A stretch of 64,000 nucleotides of DNA from Enoplolaimus lenunculus (GCA_030248215.1 JASANG010003005.1:248001-312000), one strand, 5' to 3'; numbered from the stretch's first letter, positions 30,871-42,789 are shown. Program-made: numbers and translations. Notes: a model not told the origin generated them from the sequence alone.

Positions 30871-31297
30871 CGTCTACGTCACTAAACGTCATTGTGCTGT
30901 GCGTTATGCAATGTGTCTCCCATATGTGAATTGCCGATGTATTGCAGTTCACTGCACGAATGCTTGCCGATAGCATGTAGTCGATATATGGTCGACGATA
31001 GAAGCAGTTCGGCGTAGCGTAGAGCAATTGCATCACAAAGCATGCAATGCAGATACATTGTCAATCGAATTCGAAACTAGCCGTAACCCGCTTTTCCGGA
31101 TACTTAGCTAGCTCGATCAAAGTACCGGTTCCTAACTGGACAGGAAAATATATCAGTTTGTATTGTATGCCTGTCACTATGCTGTAAAGTCACGTGAACC
31201 CCCAAAAACACCCAGCTTACATTTGTTTAACGTACAGACAGACGGCAAAAAATAAATGCATCGAGAAACATCTAATGGCTCATATTACGTCTCGATT

Positions 31298-31459
31298 CTC
31301 GTAGCCAAGGAGGGGCCAGGGGGGGCTCAGTCCTCTTATGGAAAATTTTGGGGCCCCCTAGGAAGTTTTGAACCTTGCTTGTAATTCATTGACAACCCTT
31401 GAATGCCCCTCCTGGAAAATTTTTTAGCCCCTCCTAGCAAAGTGAGCTGGCTACGGGCT
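31298..31459. mobile_element. GTAGCC-family element
   Basis: CTCGTAGCCAAGGAGGGGCC .. AGTGAGCTGGCTACGGGC. Confidence 0.75.
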
Positions 31460-31827
31460 TGGGGAGCTAGTGTTGCTAGCTTAATTTAAAAAGCATGCCA
31501 AAGGGTGTTTAGTCTCCTAAAATTGCTAGTTCGATGATATACCGATCAATTTTGCTTGTACACAGACACACATGCCTGACGTAACAGTAAAATACATGAG
31601 AGTGTAGCAATTACGAAAAATTCGAAACATTTCTTCTTGCCATCCAATATAATTTGTATATCTGAACTTTAGAGCCGAAACAAGGGATGCTTATAAATGG
31701 TGTTTTTGAGAAGGAAACCTGAAATTCTGGCATTGCAGAATTTATAATAAAAATGTATTCAGATTCAAAACATATCGACAATTATGATTTTTATCTCATC
31801 GCATTAATTTATAGCAAATGCAAACAA

Positions 31828-31912
31828 TATATATATATATATTTATATATATTTATATATATATTTATATATATGTATATACGTATATATGTATATATAA
31901 ATATATATCGAT
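31828..31912 (+). repeat. TA-rich microsatellite
   Basis: TATATATTTATATATATT-type repeat of about 85 bp. The surrounding 31467-32313 shows no gene. Confidence 0.9.
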
Positions 31913-32313
31913 TATAGAAATTTCTCGACTACTTAGCATTAGATTGTGTTGTGTTTTTGTATAAAAAATATACATGAAAACTCAAACAATGCGTACTGTT
32001 GTTCTTAAAAAACCATTAAAAGTGTTAAAATTAACATTTAAGAAAAAAGTTATTTTTACAGAAATCGGCGATAAATTTTCTAATTTTTGATTAATTATTT
32101 CAAATTAAAGTACTTCTGTAATCGAGAAACATTTGTTGCAAAAAACGAGCAGTTTATAGCGACCGCGGTAGGCAGTACTAATCAACGAGTACCACTGTCG
32201 CAGCATAAATTAGATGCAAATGTGACGCGCAACAAATGTACTGTTTGTTTCGCAGTCTGTATATGGTCATGCATTTAGCATGTGATAATCATGTGAATTG
32301 TTGGAATTTTTGA

Positions 32314-32497
32314 GGCCCATGTTTCTTTAAGGGGCGTCCAGGTTTGTGGTGGGTCTATAAAAGAGTAGGTTTAGATTCTAGAGTACATTTTTTGCTTAGG
32401 CTTAGGCTTAGGCTAAGGAACACATTTTTGCAACGCTTAGGCTTAGACTTAGGAATATGCTCAGTGTACTGTTATGCCCCTAAAATTAACATTGGAC
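32314..32497. mobile_element. GGCC-family element, subtype B
   Basis: GGCCCATGTTTCTTTAAGGG .. CCCCTAAAATTAACATTGGAC around TTAGGC repeats. Confidence 0.75.
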
Positions 32498-32606
32498 GAA
32501 ATTTTTATGAATTTTTGTTGGAATTTCGGCTTCCGTACACTTTCCTCCTTCGATTTACGCTTAGGCTGAGGTTTGATGGGGGAAATATTCAGGATCTGTG
32601 ACAATA

Positions 32607-32983
32607 TTCACCGACCGACAAGTTGTCGCCCAACAGTGTCCTGAAGCCTACAAATAAACCTAAGCATAACCCTAAGCGTAATCCTAAGCCTAAGACAATC
32701 ATAATGATGGGCGACGATTTGTCGGGCCCATGTATAGAACAGGGCCGGATCGTTTGCGGAGGGGCTATAATAGTCAGTTTAAGCTTTAGACTAATTTTTT
32801 TGCTTAGGCTTAGGCTTAGGCTTAGGCTCATGCATACGCTTAGGCTTAAGCTTAGGCTTAGGCCTAGGAATATGCTTATACTACTGTTCCGGCCCTTTCT
32901 TTTCATATGCCATTTGGCAAATCGATGAAATTTCGGATTACACATTGTCGGGTAACGAGTTGTCGGGCAACGAATTGTCGTGT
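32607..32983. mobile_element. TTGTCG-family foldback, interrupted by a GGCC-family copy
   Basis: ACCGACCGACAAGTTGTCGC on the left and GGGCAACGAATTGTCG on the right. GCGACGATTTGTCG at 32711 meets a subtype A insertion at 32725-32910, and the arm resumes at about 32945. Confidence 0.55.
32725..32910. mobile_element. GGCC-family element, subtype A, nested
   Basis: GGCCCATGTATAGAACAGGG .. GTTCCGGCCCTTTCTTTTCATATGCC; the right end is worn. Confidence 0.75.
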
Positions 32984-33259
32984 TTACCAAGTGTAGAAGA
33001 GTTGAAATTTTTTCTAGCATGGGACGTACCGCACGCTCTTTAGTCCAATTTAGTATTGTCACGGTAGACACACTGCTTTTGCAACAAAACTTTAGCAATC
33101 GACCATTTCTATTTTATGAGCCTATTTGCATTTCCGTTGTTTCCGATGCCGGCCCTAACTAATCCGGACTTCTCGGGTGGGGCAAGTGTATAAGCTTCGC
33201 CAGTGCAATATTACGTAGCTAGCTTTTCTCCGTTGCAATTCAAAAATAACATTATTAAA

Positions 33260-33300
33260 GCTGGAACACGCTTCATACGTATTTTGGGCATCGTTCCAGC
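33260..33300 (+). repeat. TACGTA-core short repeat with inverted ends, copy 2
   Basis: GCTGGAACACGC at the left pairs with GCATCGTTCCAGC at the right; centre CATACGTATTTTGGG. The fullest of five copies. Confidence 0.65.
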
Positions 33301-33863
33301 GCAAGTAAGCATTGTTTTTAACAATATATTACAGACTGTTCTATAAATGAATTAATACAATTAAATTAGATAGTCTAATTCTGTAGAATAATGCCTTCTT
33401 TCATATAGTATATATACACTTTGTGAAAACGTGTGAAACCTCAGTGCTTTTAGGAAAATTGCACACGGCTGCAACCTCGGCTACTAAAGTGCAAGTTATA
33501 ACTGCAAACTGTAAAACAATAACAACTTTTTGGTTCCGCATAAATACAAGTAGTGGTAACAGTAAATAAAATCATAGCTTTCGCATTGACGGACGTTTTA
33601 TTGGACACCCATCGCTATATTGGCCAGTGTATTTAAAGTTTTTTCTTAATTATATCAATTCTACTGAATTTTTTTTAGACTATTTTAGTTAAAATCATGA
33701 AAAATATTATTGCCGAGCACAACCATATTCCGTTTTTAAGCCGTTGTTGGTTAAACTGGTTAAACATGCTTTGGGTTCGATGACGTTTGATAGAACCATA
33801 AACCAGCTGACTATTTTCCTGCACAGTTTCACGTTCAGTTTACCAGTACAAGTATTGGATACA

Positions 33864-34030
33864 GGCCCGTAGCCAGCTCACCTCTTGCTATGGGAGGGGG
33901 GCTAAAAATTTTTTCAGGAGAACCACTCAAGGGTTTTGACTTGCAAGCAAGGTTGAATATTTTATGGGGGGAATTTTTCTAAGGGGTCTGAGCCTCCCCC
34001 CCCCCCGGCCCCCATCTACGCTACGGTGCC
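33864..34030. mobile_element. GTAGCC-family element
   Basis: GGCCCGTAGCCAGCTCACCT .. AGCCTCCCCCCCCCCCGG .. CTACGGTGCC. Confidence 0.75.
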
Positions 34031-34567
34031 TATTGTATATATTTATGTTTGCGCATTAATTATATATGCTGATTCTACATTTATATTCATTTTTGGGCTG
34101 GATTCCATGTGCCTAATATAGTCATAATCCATCGGTAGACAGTGTATGATCAGTCCAAGGCGAATATATATTCCAAAGAACCACTGTGTCGGATCCAAGC
34201 GGAACACGTCTTCCTAGACACACAAAAGGGATCAAAAACCAAGATTTTTGTATTAAAGTTTGACCACTCTAATGGCGTTTGGCTTGTTCGCTTCGCTGGC
34301 GAGTTTGTTTTCCGCCATTATATTTCGCACGGGTGCCCCCCATTCTGAAATTTCTGCATCTGCCAATGGTTCCAAAATTGAACAGGACGAGAAATAAAAG
34401 CGTAGCTATGTGTTTTCCGGTTACTGTTTGGTTCAAAAATGATTGGCATTTTTATACTTGACACAACTTTGCTATGCCGTGTATCTGAAGTACGTAAATT
34501 TTCATTGCGATGAGGGACGTTTATGCTTTAGTATGGTTAACGTATCGAAACCATGGGATACAACCAA

Positions 34568-34952
34568 TGGCGGATCCATGGGGGGCCACCCCGGCCGTGC
34601 CCCCCAATAGCATCTCGACAAAAATTATATAGTGTCAATTGCTGTTCTACACTGTTTATTTCTCTGTGTTATACACAATAGTATAAGTACGCTTTAAAGT
34701 TTCGAACTCACCTTTATTTGGCCCTTTAGTCATTTATGCGCTATAATTAGGGATAATAGACATTTATGGACTCTAACAAGGGTTTAAGGACTCTATCCGC
34801 TTACGGACTCTTATTAGGGATACGGACTCCTATTATTTGGGACTCAAAATGAGGACCTTCCTCTTATTTGGCTCACTACAGTATGGGTCAAAAATAAGTT
34901 TATTACCTGTGAAATTTTGGCCACCCCCCATTTTGAGATCCTGGATGCGTCA
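34568..34952. mobile_element. TGGCGGATCCA-family element split by an ATCCGCTTACGGA-family insertion
   Basis: TGGCGGATCCATGGGGGGCC .. ATCTCGACAAAAATTATA is the left part. GGTCAAAAATAAGTTTATTA .. CCCATTTTGAGATCCTGGAT is the right part. Between them (about 34660-34882) lies an ATCCGCTTACGGA-family copy ending GGCTCACTACAGT. Uninterrupted relatives: 35224-35389, 59463-59626. Confidence 0.7.
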
Positions 34953-35133
34953 CTGAATACAACAGTATATGGTTTGTGTTAGTTTCGAGAAGATTTTGTC
35001 TGGTATATGTTATTAGGGGTGGCACTGGCAACAACACCCATAATATAATAGCGACTTTATCAAATTGTGAAATTTGTAAAAGGTCAAGACTACCCACGTG
35101 ATACAGAAATTGACCCGTGTGTTAACCCCACGT

Positions 35134-35793
35134 CCCGAACCGTAGCCAGCTGACACCTTGCTAGGGAATGCTAAACAGTTTTCAGGAGAGGTCCAGGGCT
35201 GGATTACCTAAGGTGGTGTGCAGTGGCGGATCAAGGATCTCAAAATGGGGGGCCAAAATTTCACAGGCAATAAACTTACTTTTGACCTATACACAAACCA
35301 CAAACTATTGTCACAAAATTGCTATAGCATTTTTGTCGAGATGCTGTTGGGGGGGGGCATGGCCGGGGTGGCCCCCCATGAATCCGCCATTGGTGATGTG
35401 AAGTCCGAGGTCCATATGCCAAAACTAATACACCATCAATATTAAAATTAGCAGACAACAGTTCAATTCAAAATAATACTAATGTAGTCTTGTACAGTTT
35501 AATATTTATCGAGATATATAACCTGACCCGGAGCATACAATCCGTACTTCCCAAAATTCCCATCGTGGTTTTGATGGCGTGTTATCCATTGAAACATGGT
35601 GTCGGTTTTCGGTTTTTGGGATGGCACCTTTTTGTAGAAGGCTCGGATCCTGGGACCTTACCCTTCAATCTGGCGCAGACAGCGGTATAGAAGGGTTTTC
35701 GATAAACTTTACAAGCAAGGTTGAAAACTGTGTTTAGGGGGGCAAAATCCTAGCAGAAGGGTTGACCACCTTGGCCCAGTTTTGGCCACGGGC
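35134..35793. mobile_element. GTAGCC-family element, apparently split by a TGGCGGATCCA-family insertion
   Basis: The first part, CCGTAGCCAGCTGACACCTT (35140), runs to about 35217. The second part, GGGTTTTCGATAAACTTTAC .. TTTTGGCCACGGGCCC, is at 35693-35793. The spacing (about 475 bp) is larger than the one insertion explains, so more than one event is likely. Confidence 0.45.
35224..35389. mobile_element. TGGCGGATCCA-family element
   Basis: TGGCGGATCAAGGATCTCAA .. GTGGCCCCCCATGAATCCGCCA, an inverted terminal pair. Confidence 0.75.
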
Positions 35794-35827
35794 CCGCTAT
35801 AGTCTAATATTCTTTACCCGACCCGCA

Positions 35828-36202
35828 GGGTGCAACTGGAGGTGCATAGTATCAGAGCCGGAGCCGGAGGTCAAAGAAACTTGCCGGAGCCGGAGGTGAG
35901 GCGAAATTAGGTAGTAAAAATAATGGTTAATTAGTTAATTTTAGCCAATTTCTGTAATATGTTGTTAAGTTGTTTGATTTTGCGCTAATTTTCTGCGAAA
36001 TTTTACAAATTCTTTCCTGAAAATTGTAACAAAAATGAAACATATTAACGCGCTAAACAGATAAATTTTGCAAAATTATGCAAAATTTCGCAACCGAAAT
36101 TCGCGGAACCTCCAGCAAAAATTCTACCGGAGCCGCGGAGTCGGAGCCGGAGGCCGATTTTCTTCCGCAGCCGGAGCCGGAGGCAGACCTCCGGTTGTAC
36201 CC
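35828..36202. mobile_element. GAGCCGGAGCCGGAGG foldback element
   Basis: Arms GGGTGCAACTGGAGGT and its inverse ACCTCCGGTTGTACCC (.. GCAGACCTCCGGTTGTACCC) enclose GAGCCGGAG repeats. The loop at 35925-35972 resembles the loop of the 3.3-kb hairpin (2462-2509). Confidence 0.6.
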
Positions 36203-36687
36203 TACCGACCCGCATTGAACGAGCGAATGCCTGCGGGTTGCTACAAATAAAACTTTGGTTGTACTCACTACTCCGTCCAACTCGGGACAGCGTTGGCTGA
36301 TAAGTGTTGCGTCAAAATGTCGTTGTTGTCTAAGTAGGCGTGTAAATTTTAGTTTTAGATGACAAATTATATATTTACAAATATTTACATCGATATGATA
36401 AGAATTATCGCGAAAACTGAACACAAGACACACCGAAATCGAAGTTTCTCCCCTATAATAAAAAAAACACCACCAGTTCCGCATAGAAATTAATGATTGT
36501 CTTTGCCGTAATTGTAACTTACGCTTTTTCACTGACTACTCTACTTTTGCTCTGTGAATTTACTTCTATTAATGGCTATGGGTCGTTATTTGTATCAGTT
36601 ATCTTGAATTTTTTGCTTCGCCACCCATTTTTAGCTACAGAACAGGGTTTATTATTAGCTGTACGAAAATCAAAATAAAACGCCTAT

Positions 36688-36715
36688 GGTTACGTATATT
36701 TGGACATTGTTCCAG
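36688..36715 (+). repeat. TACGTA-core short repeat, partial
   Basis: GGTTACGTATATTTGGACAT then TGTTCCAGC. Confidence 0.5.
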
Positions 36716-36798
36716 CTAATGTTTAGCGTTTATGTTTTAATGTCATGTAATGCTGTTCTGGACTTTAATGCAACTTCTACAATATCATGCGTACACAA

Positions 36799-37004
36799 GG
36801 TACCTTTTGAGGGGATAGTGATAGACACTGAAGCCAAAAAAACTTCAGTGTCCAACAGACTGTAAAGCCAAAAAGCAGTCAGTGTTCAGTGTACTAACGC
36901 TTGACACTAAGGCCAAAAAAGCTTCAATATTGTGGTTTCAGTATTCAGGATACTGAATCTAAAAAACCATCAGTGTCAATTACACTACTCCGTCAAAAGT
37001 TACC
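36799..37004. mobile_element. GGTACCTTTTGA inverted-repeat element
   Basis: GGTACCTTTTGAGGGGATAG and its inverse CGTCAAAAGTTACC. The interior repeats ACACTGAAGCCAAAAAA and TTCAGTGTC blocks. Confidence 0.55.
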
Positions 37005-37489
37005 TGGCGTACGCATGATTTTGTGGAAGTTTTCAATGAATTTTGGTCTCCATATGTCAAATTAACGAGACGTGCAGTTTTCCGCGGGACAGCAACAAGC
37101 TCGGAATGCAACGGCAAACTTGTCCTGTATGCTTTTTGGGAGAGACAGTTCTAAGCCTATGTTTTTGCTGGGTCGAACGGGACAGCCGGTACAACTTCGG
37201 GCCTTTGTTTTCGTTGAGTCGGCCAGGACATTTGGCCAAATTCGAGTCTGTTTATTGGGTATGTCGGAATAGCCAGAAGCAGCTTCGACGATATCCTTAT
37301 ATACGTAAAACATATATAAATGTACACATATATACATTATATACATACAAGGTATCCAAAATGTTCCAGCGTTCCCGTTGAAAAATGTAAGCTTCTAAGC
37401 AAGGAATACCGGAACCAAAAAGTGAATATCATACCGGATGATTTACCGGAATAGTGTAAATATATCGGAACAGCTCTAGAGCATATATT

Positions 37490-37848
37490 TTGCTGACACA
37501 GCAGTTTTGATCCCATATCTTTGATGGGACAGTTTTGTCCCAGCAAACAAACATACCTCAAAGCTGTCTCGACCGACTCAGAGAAACATGGGCTCGCAGC
37601 CTGCTATTCCGACCGACCTAGGAAAAACACAGGCTTGAAGTTGTACCAACCAACCCAGCACAAAATATAGGCTCAAAGCTGTCTTGACCAACCCAGGATA
37701 AAACATAGCCATAAAACCTTACGACCGACCGAACAAAACTTATGCTTGCGATTTTTCCTACTAAATCAGCGCAAAATCTGGCCGTCATACAGGAGTGGCT
37801 GCGCTGCAATCCTGGTCGCAAATTTTCTACCCGGTTTTTTAATGGGCA
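37490..37848. mobile_element. Diverged relative of the 3.3-kb satellite hairpin
   Basis: CATACAGGAGTGGCTGCG .. CCTGGTCG at 37788-37820 matches the subterminal part of the 92-3400 element. Before it, units with CCAACCCAG / CCGACCGACC .. AAAACATAG look like worn satellite units. Confidence 0.55.
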
Positions 37849-38640
37849 AAGTTCATTGAATTGTTTAAGCACATCAGCAGCCTTATCTGTCTTTATGATT
37901 GCATAAAAACATCTGGAAATTTATATAATAATATTGTAATGTTGTCCCAATGCCCCGTTTGCTGTTGACATTGCGCCTCTCACGTTTGGTGTCGGCATGC
38001 ACATCGGTTAACCGGACTATAAATTTTGTTCAAGTCCTCTTGAGGGCTGACACGACCCCGGAGATATTACTTAAAATCTGCTCGCCTACTTGATTAAACT
38101 GTATATAATAATGGCACAAAGTTTATTTTAAAACTTTTTGCGCAAAATTTAAAAATCAATTTTCAAACAACTAAAGCAGTGCCGGAGTACGCAGGGGTGT
38201 GAGTTCACCCCAAATTCCTGGGTGGGGGCTGTCCAACTCGCCGAACGAGAAGTCAGACACATTTTAAAACTTAAGCAGTTTTTGTTTCAACCGGTTAGGA
38301 TGCGGGGTCTTTTAGGGGTGGCCCCCCCAAATGGGGGTATGGGGGGTCGCTGCTCCGGTCCTGACGCTAAGCCAATATTAAGAAAATGAACAGCTCGTTT
38401 ATGAGGAAGTTATTGAAAAAAATATGTGTAACAATTTTGTTATTAATGGAGTTTAAACCTTTTGTCGCCGACAATTTGTACGGGCGGCGGCCACAGATGT
38501 ACATTTTTCAAATGGTTCTTTTATCGTGCGCCTTGTTTTGTGAATGCATAACAGATAACGCAAAGAAAAAACGTTTGTAACGCAAATACGCAATTTGTGC
38601 AGTTTAACGCTCTATGACTGCAAAGAGCAAGGTCAGCATA

Positions 38641-39334
38641 TTTTTTGGTGTTGTTGTTGTTGTTGGTGTTGTTGTTGTTGTTGTGGTTGTTGTTGTTGTT
38701 GTTTTTGGTGTTGTTGGTGTTGGTGTTGGTGTTGGTGTTGTTGTTGGTGTTGGTGTTGTTGTTGTTGTTGTTGTTGTTGTTTTTGGTGTTGTTGTTGTTG
38801 TTGTTGTTGTTTTTGGTGTTGTTGTTGTTGTTTTTGGTGTTGTTGTTGGTGTTGTTGTTGTTGTTGTTTTTGGTGTTGTTTTTGGTGTTGTTGTTGTTGT
38901 TTTTGGTGTTGTTGTTGTTGTTGATTTTGGTGTTGTTGTTGTTGTTGTTGTTTTTGGTGTTGTTGTTGTTGTTGTTTTTGGTGCTGTTGTTTTTGGTGTT
39001 GTTGTTGGTGTTGTTGTTTTTGGTGTTGTTGTTGTTTTTGGTGTTGTTGTTGTTGTTGTTTTTGGTGTTGTTGTTGTTGTTTTTGGTGTTGTTGTTGTTG
39101 TTGTTTTTGGTGTTGTTGTTGTTGTTGTTTTTGGTGTTGTTGTTGTTGTTGTTTTTGGTGTTGTTGTTGTTGTTTTTGGTGTTGTTGTTTTTGGTGTTGT
39201 TGTTGTTGTTGTTTTTGGTGTTGTTGTTGTTGGTGGCTGTGGCGGTGTTGTTGTTGTTGTTGTTGTTGTTTTTGGTGTTGTTATTGTTTGTTGTTGATGT
39301 TGTTGTTGTTTGTTGTTGTTGTTGTTGTTGTCAC
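38641..39334 (+). repeat. Long TTG / TTTTTGGTG compound array
   Basis: About 690 bp of TTG units punctuated at irregular steps by TTTTTGGTG. Both long frames (poly-Val/Phe and poly-Leu) arise from the repeat only. Confidence 0.95.
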
Positions 39335-39589
39335 TGCTATTGCTTCATTCTGTTTTAAAAACAACTTTTTTGGTCGTTTCATTAATGTATTTAATGACTA
39401 AAATTAGTCAAAGATAAGAATCAAAAATTTAAATTCTCAAACTACGAGTATTTTGTTAACCTGATAGCTATGCCGCGCATACAAGAGGAATAGGTAGATA
39501 ATCCAGCTAAAGTTTCCAGAGACGAGAACAGTAATGCGTTTGCAAGATTCAGAATATTCTGTGGTGTTCTAGAGCGTCAATAAAATTTC

Positions 39590-39627
39590 GGGAACACCGC
39601 ACATACGTATTTTGGCCACGTTGCCAG
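39590..39627 (+). repeat. TACGTA-core short repeat
   Basis: GGGAACACCGCACATACGTA then TTTTGGCCACGTTGCC; the left arm is shifted. Confidence 0.55.
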
Positions 39628-39706
39628 AATATTTGTTTACAATAGTTTCATAGCACATACGTTTGACGCGATTGTTCTATAATTAGGAAATTTGTATACA
39701 TCGTTT

Positions 39707-39956
39707 AGCCCATGTTACTTTAAGGGGCGTCCAGGTTTCTGATGGGTCTATAAAATAGCAGGTTAAGATTCTAGATTACATTTTTTACTTAGGCTTAGGC
39801 TTTAACTTAGGCTTAGGCTTAGGAATTCATTTTTGCAACGCTTAGGCTTACACTTTGGCTTAGGCTTAGGAACTCATTTTTGTAACACTTAGGCGTAGGC
39901 TTAGGCTTAGGAATGCGCTTAATCTACTGGTTACGCCCCTTAAAGTAACATTGGCC
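39707..39956. mobile_element. GGCC-family element, subtype B
   Basis: AGCCCATGTTACTTTAAGGG to CCCCTTAAAGTAACATTGGCC with TTAGGC repeats and two TTTTTG(C/T)AACGCTTAGG blocks. Confidence 0.8.
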
Positions 39957-40458
39957 AGATGCTTTATGTATTATTCGCTAACGCTTTTGCACATTGCGTA
40001 AAGTTGGACGAGCAGCAATATTCATTCGTAATGAAATGTTGACTACGCCCCTGCGTATTAATGAGCTCGTCTGGCGAGTAGATTCTCAGTACTGTTCAAC
40101 TTGAATGTTTTTCTATCGTTCATCATTTTGTTTGTATTGTTTTGAATACAAAGTTGTATAATGTGTTTTGATTATTCAACATTTCACGGTATTGAACCGA
40201 ACGAGTAGGTGCAGTTTACACCTGATTCATTGTAATACTTTTTGGCTTGTTTCTTGTCCAAATTTACTCAATTTCAACGACTGTTGAGTAGGTTGACGTT
40301 CAATTAAACACAAGTGTGAGCGAATTTTTGATAAATTCACGTCGAGCGATTAAGCTTTGAAACCAAGGGGGTGGGAGAGACAAATGCGTGGGCGGTAAGC
40401 AATTGGCAGTGCAATGTTTTTGTTATGGCGCATACAGCGGATTGAGTGTTCAAAATTT

Positions 40459-40864
40459 GGGCCAATGTAAACAATAGGGGCGGAACAGTATTGTAAGCAT
40501 ATTCCTAAGCCTAAGCACTAAGCCAAAACGTAAGAATGAGCATATTCCTAAGCCTAAGCCTAAGCCAAAACGTAAGAATGAGCATATTCCTAATCCTAAG
40601 CCTAAGCCTAAGCCAAAACGTGAAAATGAGCATATTCCTAAGCTTAAGCCTCAGCCTAAGCCAAAACGTAAGAATGAGCATATTCCTAAGCCTAAGCCTA
40701 AGCCAAAACGTAAGAATGAGCATATTCCTAAGTCTAAACCTAAGCCTAAGCCAAAACGTAAGACTGAGCATATTGCTAAACCTAAGCCTCAGCCTAAGCC
40801 AAGCACAAAAAATAGTCTAAAGCATAAGCTTACTCTATTGCAGTCCCACAGAAAAACGTTCCGC
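40459..40864. mobile_element. GGCC-family element, subtype C, with a ~40-bp array
   Basis: GGCCAATGTAAACAATAGGG. Six units of AACGTAAGAATGAGCATATT + CCTAAGCC repeats fill 40505-40800; the right part ends at AAAACGTTCCGC without the final GGCC. Confidence 0.8.
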
Positions 40865-40969
40865 AAATCCGCGTTGTTTTTTCGTATAAATTATGAAAAA
40901 TGTAAATTTATTTCACTAAATAGTGCAATGTTTTTGAAAATTTTAACATTGGACTCGGTGTTTTTTTAA

Positions 40970-41299
40970 ACGACGGGACATCAAAACATAATTAATTATA
41001 CCGAAATATGGTCTGTAGAGTTTAAAATATTGCGCACTGATAGAACGGCTGAACGTATGACCGCTGTGATTTTGCTAATGATTATTCATTCATCATTAAC
41101 TGTCTGTATGCATATTTTTACTCAACTACACTCAATATGGGGAATACAAGAGCAAGCGAAGTCCAATCAAAAATGTTACGAAGCCGAAAAAACCACTTTT
41201 AAGCTTTTAGCTTTGTGGATGGCAGAGGCACAAAAACAACAGTCTCGATTGATACGCTCGTTTATAAACAAATTTTCCGTCAAATTTAGGCCCTCCTGA
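40970..41299 (+). CDS. Orphan open frame, 110 codons, no family recognised
   Basis: Open from a stop at 40967 to TGA at 41297-41299. The composition is protein-like: a hydrophobic stretch (MTAVILLMIIHSSLTVCM), then a helical Lys/Gln/Glu-rich part (LWMAEAQKQQSRLIRSFINK). The first internal ATG is at 41057. No clear splice sites or neighbours. It could be an exon of an unseen gene or an old transposon fragment. Confidence 0.3.
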   Translation, partial: TTGHQNIINYTEIWSVEFKILRTDRTAERMTAVILLMIIHSSLTVCMHIFTQLHSIWGIQEQAKSNQKCYEAEKTTFKLLALWMAEAQKQQSRLIRSFINKFSVKFRPS

Positions 41300-41577
41300 A
41301 CTGAAACTTTGTCTACGTGTCCTTGTTTACAACAGCCGTGTTTTGGTGGTTGACAGCGTCCTGATGCTATGATACCATCTTGTCCGTTATGAAATAAGTA
41401 ATTTGCATTTTTGTACTACGGTTGAAAAGGTAATTATTTAGCGGGGAATGCCAGGATACGAGAACCCAAACGCCAAATGCTAGCAATATTAAATTTTGGT
41501 TTTGTGCCGGTGTGGTTGAAAGTGTGATCTCTGGGTTCCCTTACCCCCATTGGTTTAGCGGTTTACAACCTGACCGT

Positions 41578-41705
41578 TTAACCCTTTCTCACATGAATAT
41601 TTTCAGTTTCATATGAGATGTATTTTCAAGGTAAGATTCGAACCCCAGTCTCACGAGTGGGAGGTGAATAGGAGCGTGACGCTCGAGAGCGAACCGAGCG
41701 AGAAC
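41578..41705 (-). mobile_element. TTAACCCTTTCTCAC-family element with tRNA-like part, truncated
   Basis: TTAACCCTTTCTCACATGAA, ATTCGAACCCCAG (inverse B box), GGAGGTGAATAGGAGCGTGA, CTCGAG. Same order as 50041-50314 in reverse; the far end is missing. Confidence 0.6.
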
Positions 41706-41943
41706 CATACTGGTTTTTTTATAAAACATATAAAATACTAAAATGAAATTATACCTTGGGTCGGTTTAGATTGAGAATATGCAAAACCATATTTACCAGT
41801 AACCAGGAATGAGTCAAAATAGAGGGGATACTGTGATGGCACTCACCTTTTTCGTGTTTAACTTTATTACAAAAAATTAACTTTGCTGATTTTATTGGCG
41901 CAAATTCATCCTTAGATATACTAGATTCACCGCTTTCATGTCT

Positions 41944-42176
41944 GGTACAGGGCCGGATCGTTTTCCGGTTGAGCTGTAATAGAGACAGTAAGCTTTAGAC
42001 TAACTTTTTTGTTTAGGCTTTGCCTTAGGCTTAGGAATAGGTTCATTCTTACGCTTAGGCTTAAGCTTAGGCTTAGGCTTAGGCTTAGGAATATGCTTAT
42101 ACTACTGTTCCGGGGCGCTGTTCTAGACTTAGGAATATGCTTATACTACTGTTCCAGCCCTGCTCTATACATGGGC
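41944..42176. mobile_element. GGCC-family element, subtype A, right end duplicated
   Basis: GGTACAGGGCCGGATCG .. TTATACTACTGTTCCGGGGC, then the terminal block repeats (GACTTAGGAATATGCTTATA .. CCTGCTCTATACATGGGCC). Confidence 0.75.
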
Positions 42177-42789
42177 CGATTAACAGCAGACACTGAAGCT
42201 CTTATAAAAATTGCGTGAAGGGCACAAAAGTAAAAAATTGTAAGGTACCTTACCGATTTTACACAAAAAATTTCGGTTGGGGGTTACCGCGCTCCCCTTC
42301 TAAATTCGCCCCTACGTTCACCAAACAGCCGTAACAATTGCACGACTACATATCATTAGGCTTCCACAAGACCATTAATCAAGCTAATAATATCGCAGTT
42401 GCGCTTTGAGTGAGTGATTTTACTGCAACGTAAACGACGTGGTTGTCTTGGCGGGCGGCACACTAGCTTTCACTAAGACTGAAGATTAATGTTTTTGCTC
42501 ATTTTCAGCTCACTGCATGTAAAAAGTTAATATTTTTTGCTTTCTAATATTCAATTTTTCGTAAATTCCAATCATTACTGCAGCTATTTTTAGTTTACTT
42601 TAGGAAGTAATTGAAACTACGACTCATATATAACTGTAATATCTGAAAGACTGTGAGTATTGTACAGTTGGTTTATAATCCAATATATATTTTAGGTTGT
42701 TTCTCGCAAAGTTTTTGACATTTGGTTATCATTGGTATATGGTTTCGACGTAATTCACCAAAATAGACTCTTGAAAATTTATTTTATGT

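Noticed and set aside
32589-33098. 169-codon - strand frame
   Set aside because: Spans a foldback and a nested GGCC-family copy; the SLSLSLS part is TTAGGC repeat.
34142-34348. 68-codon open frame
   Set aside because: Isolated, no domain; protein-like look is weak.
38595-39358. Open frames of 109-237 codons rich in Val, Leu, Cys or Phe
   Set aside because: They are translations of the TTG/TTTTTGGTG array.
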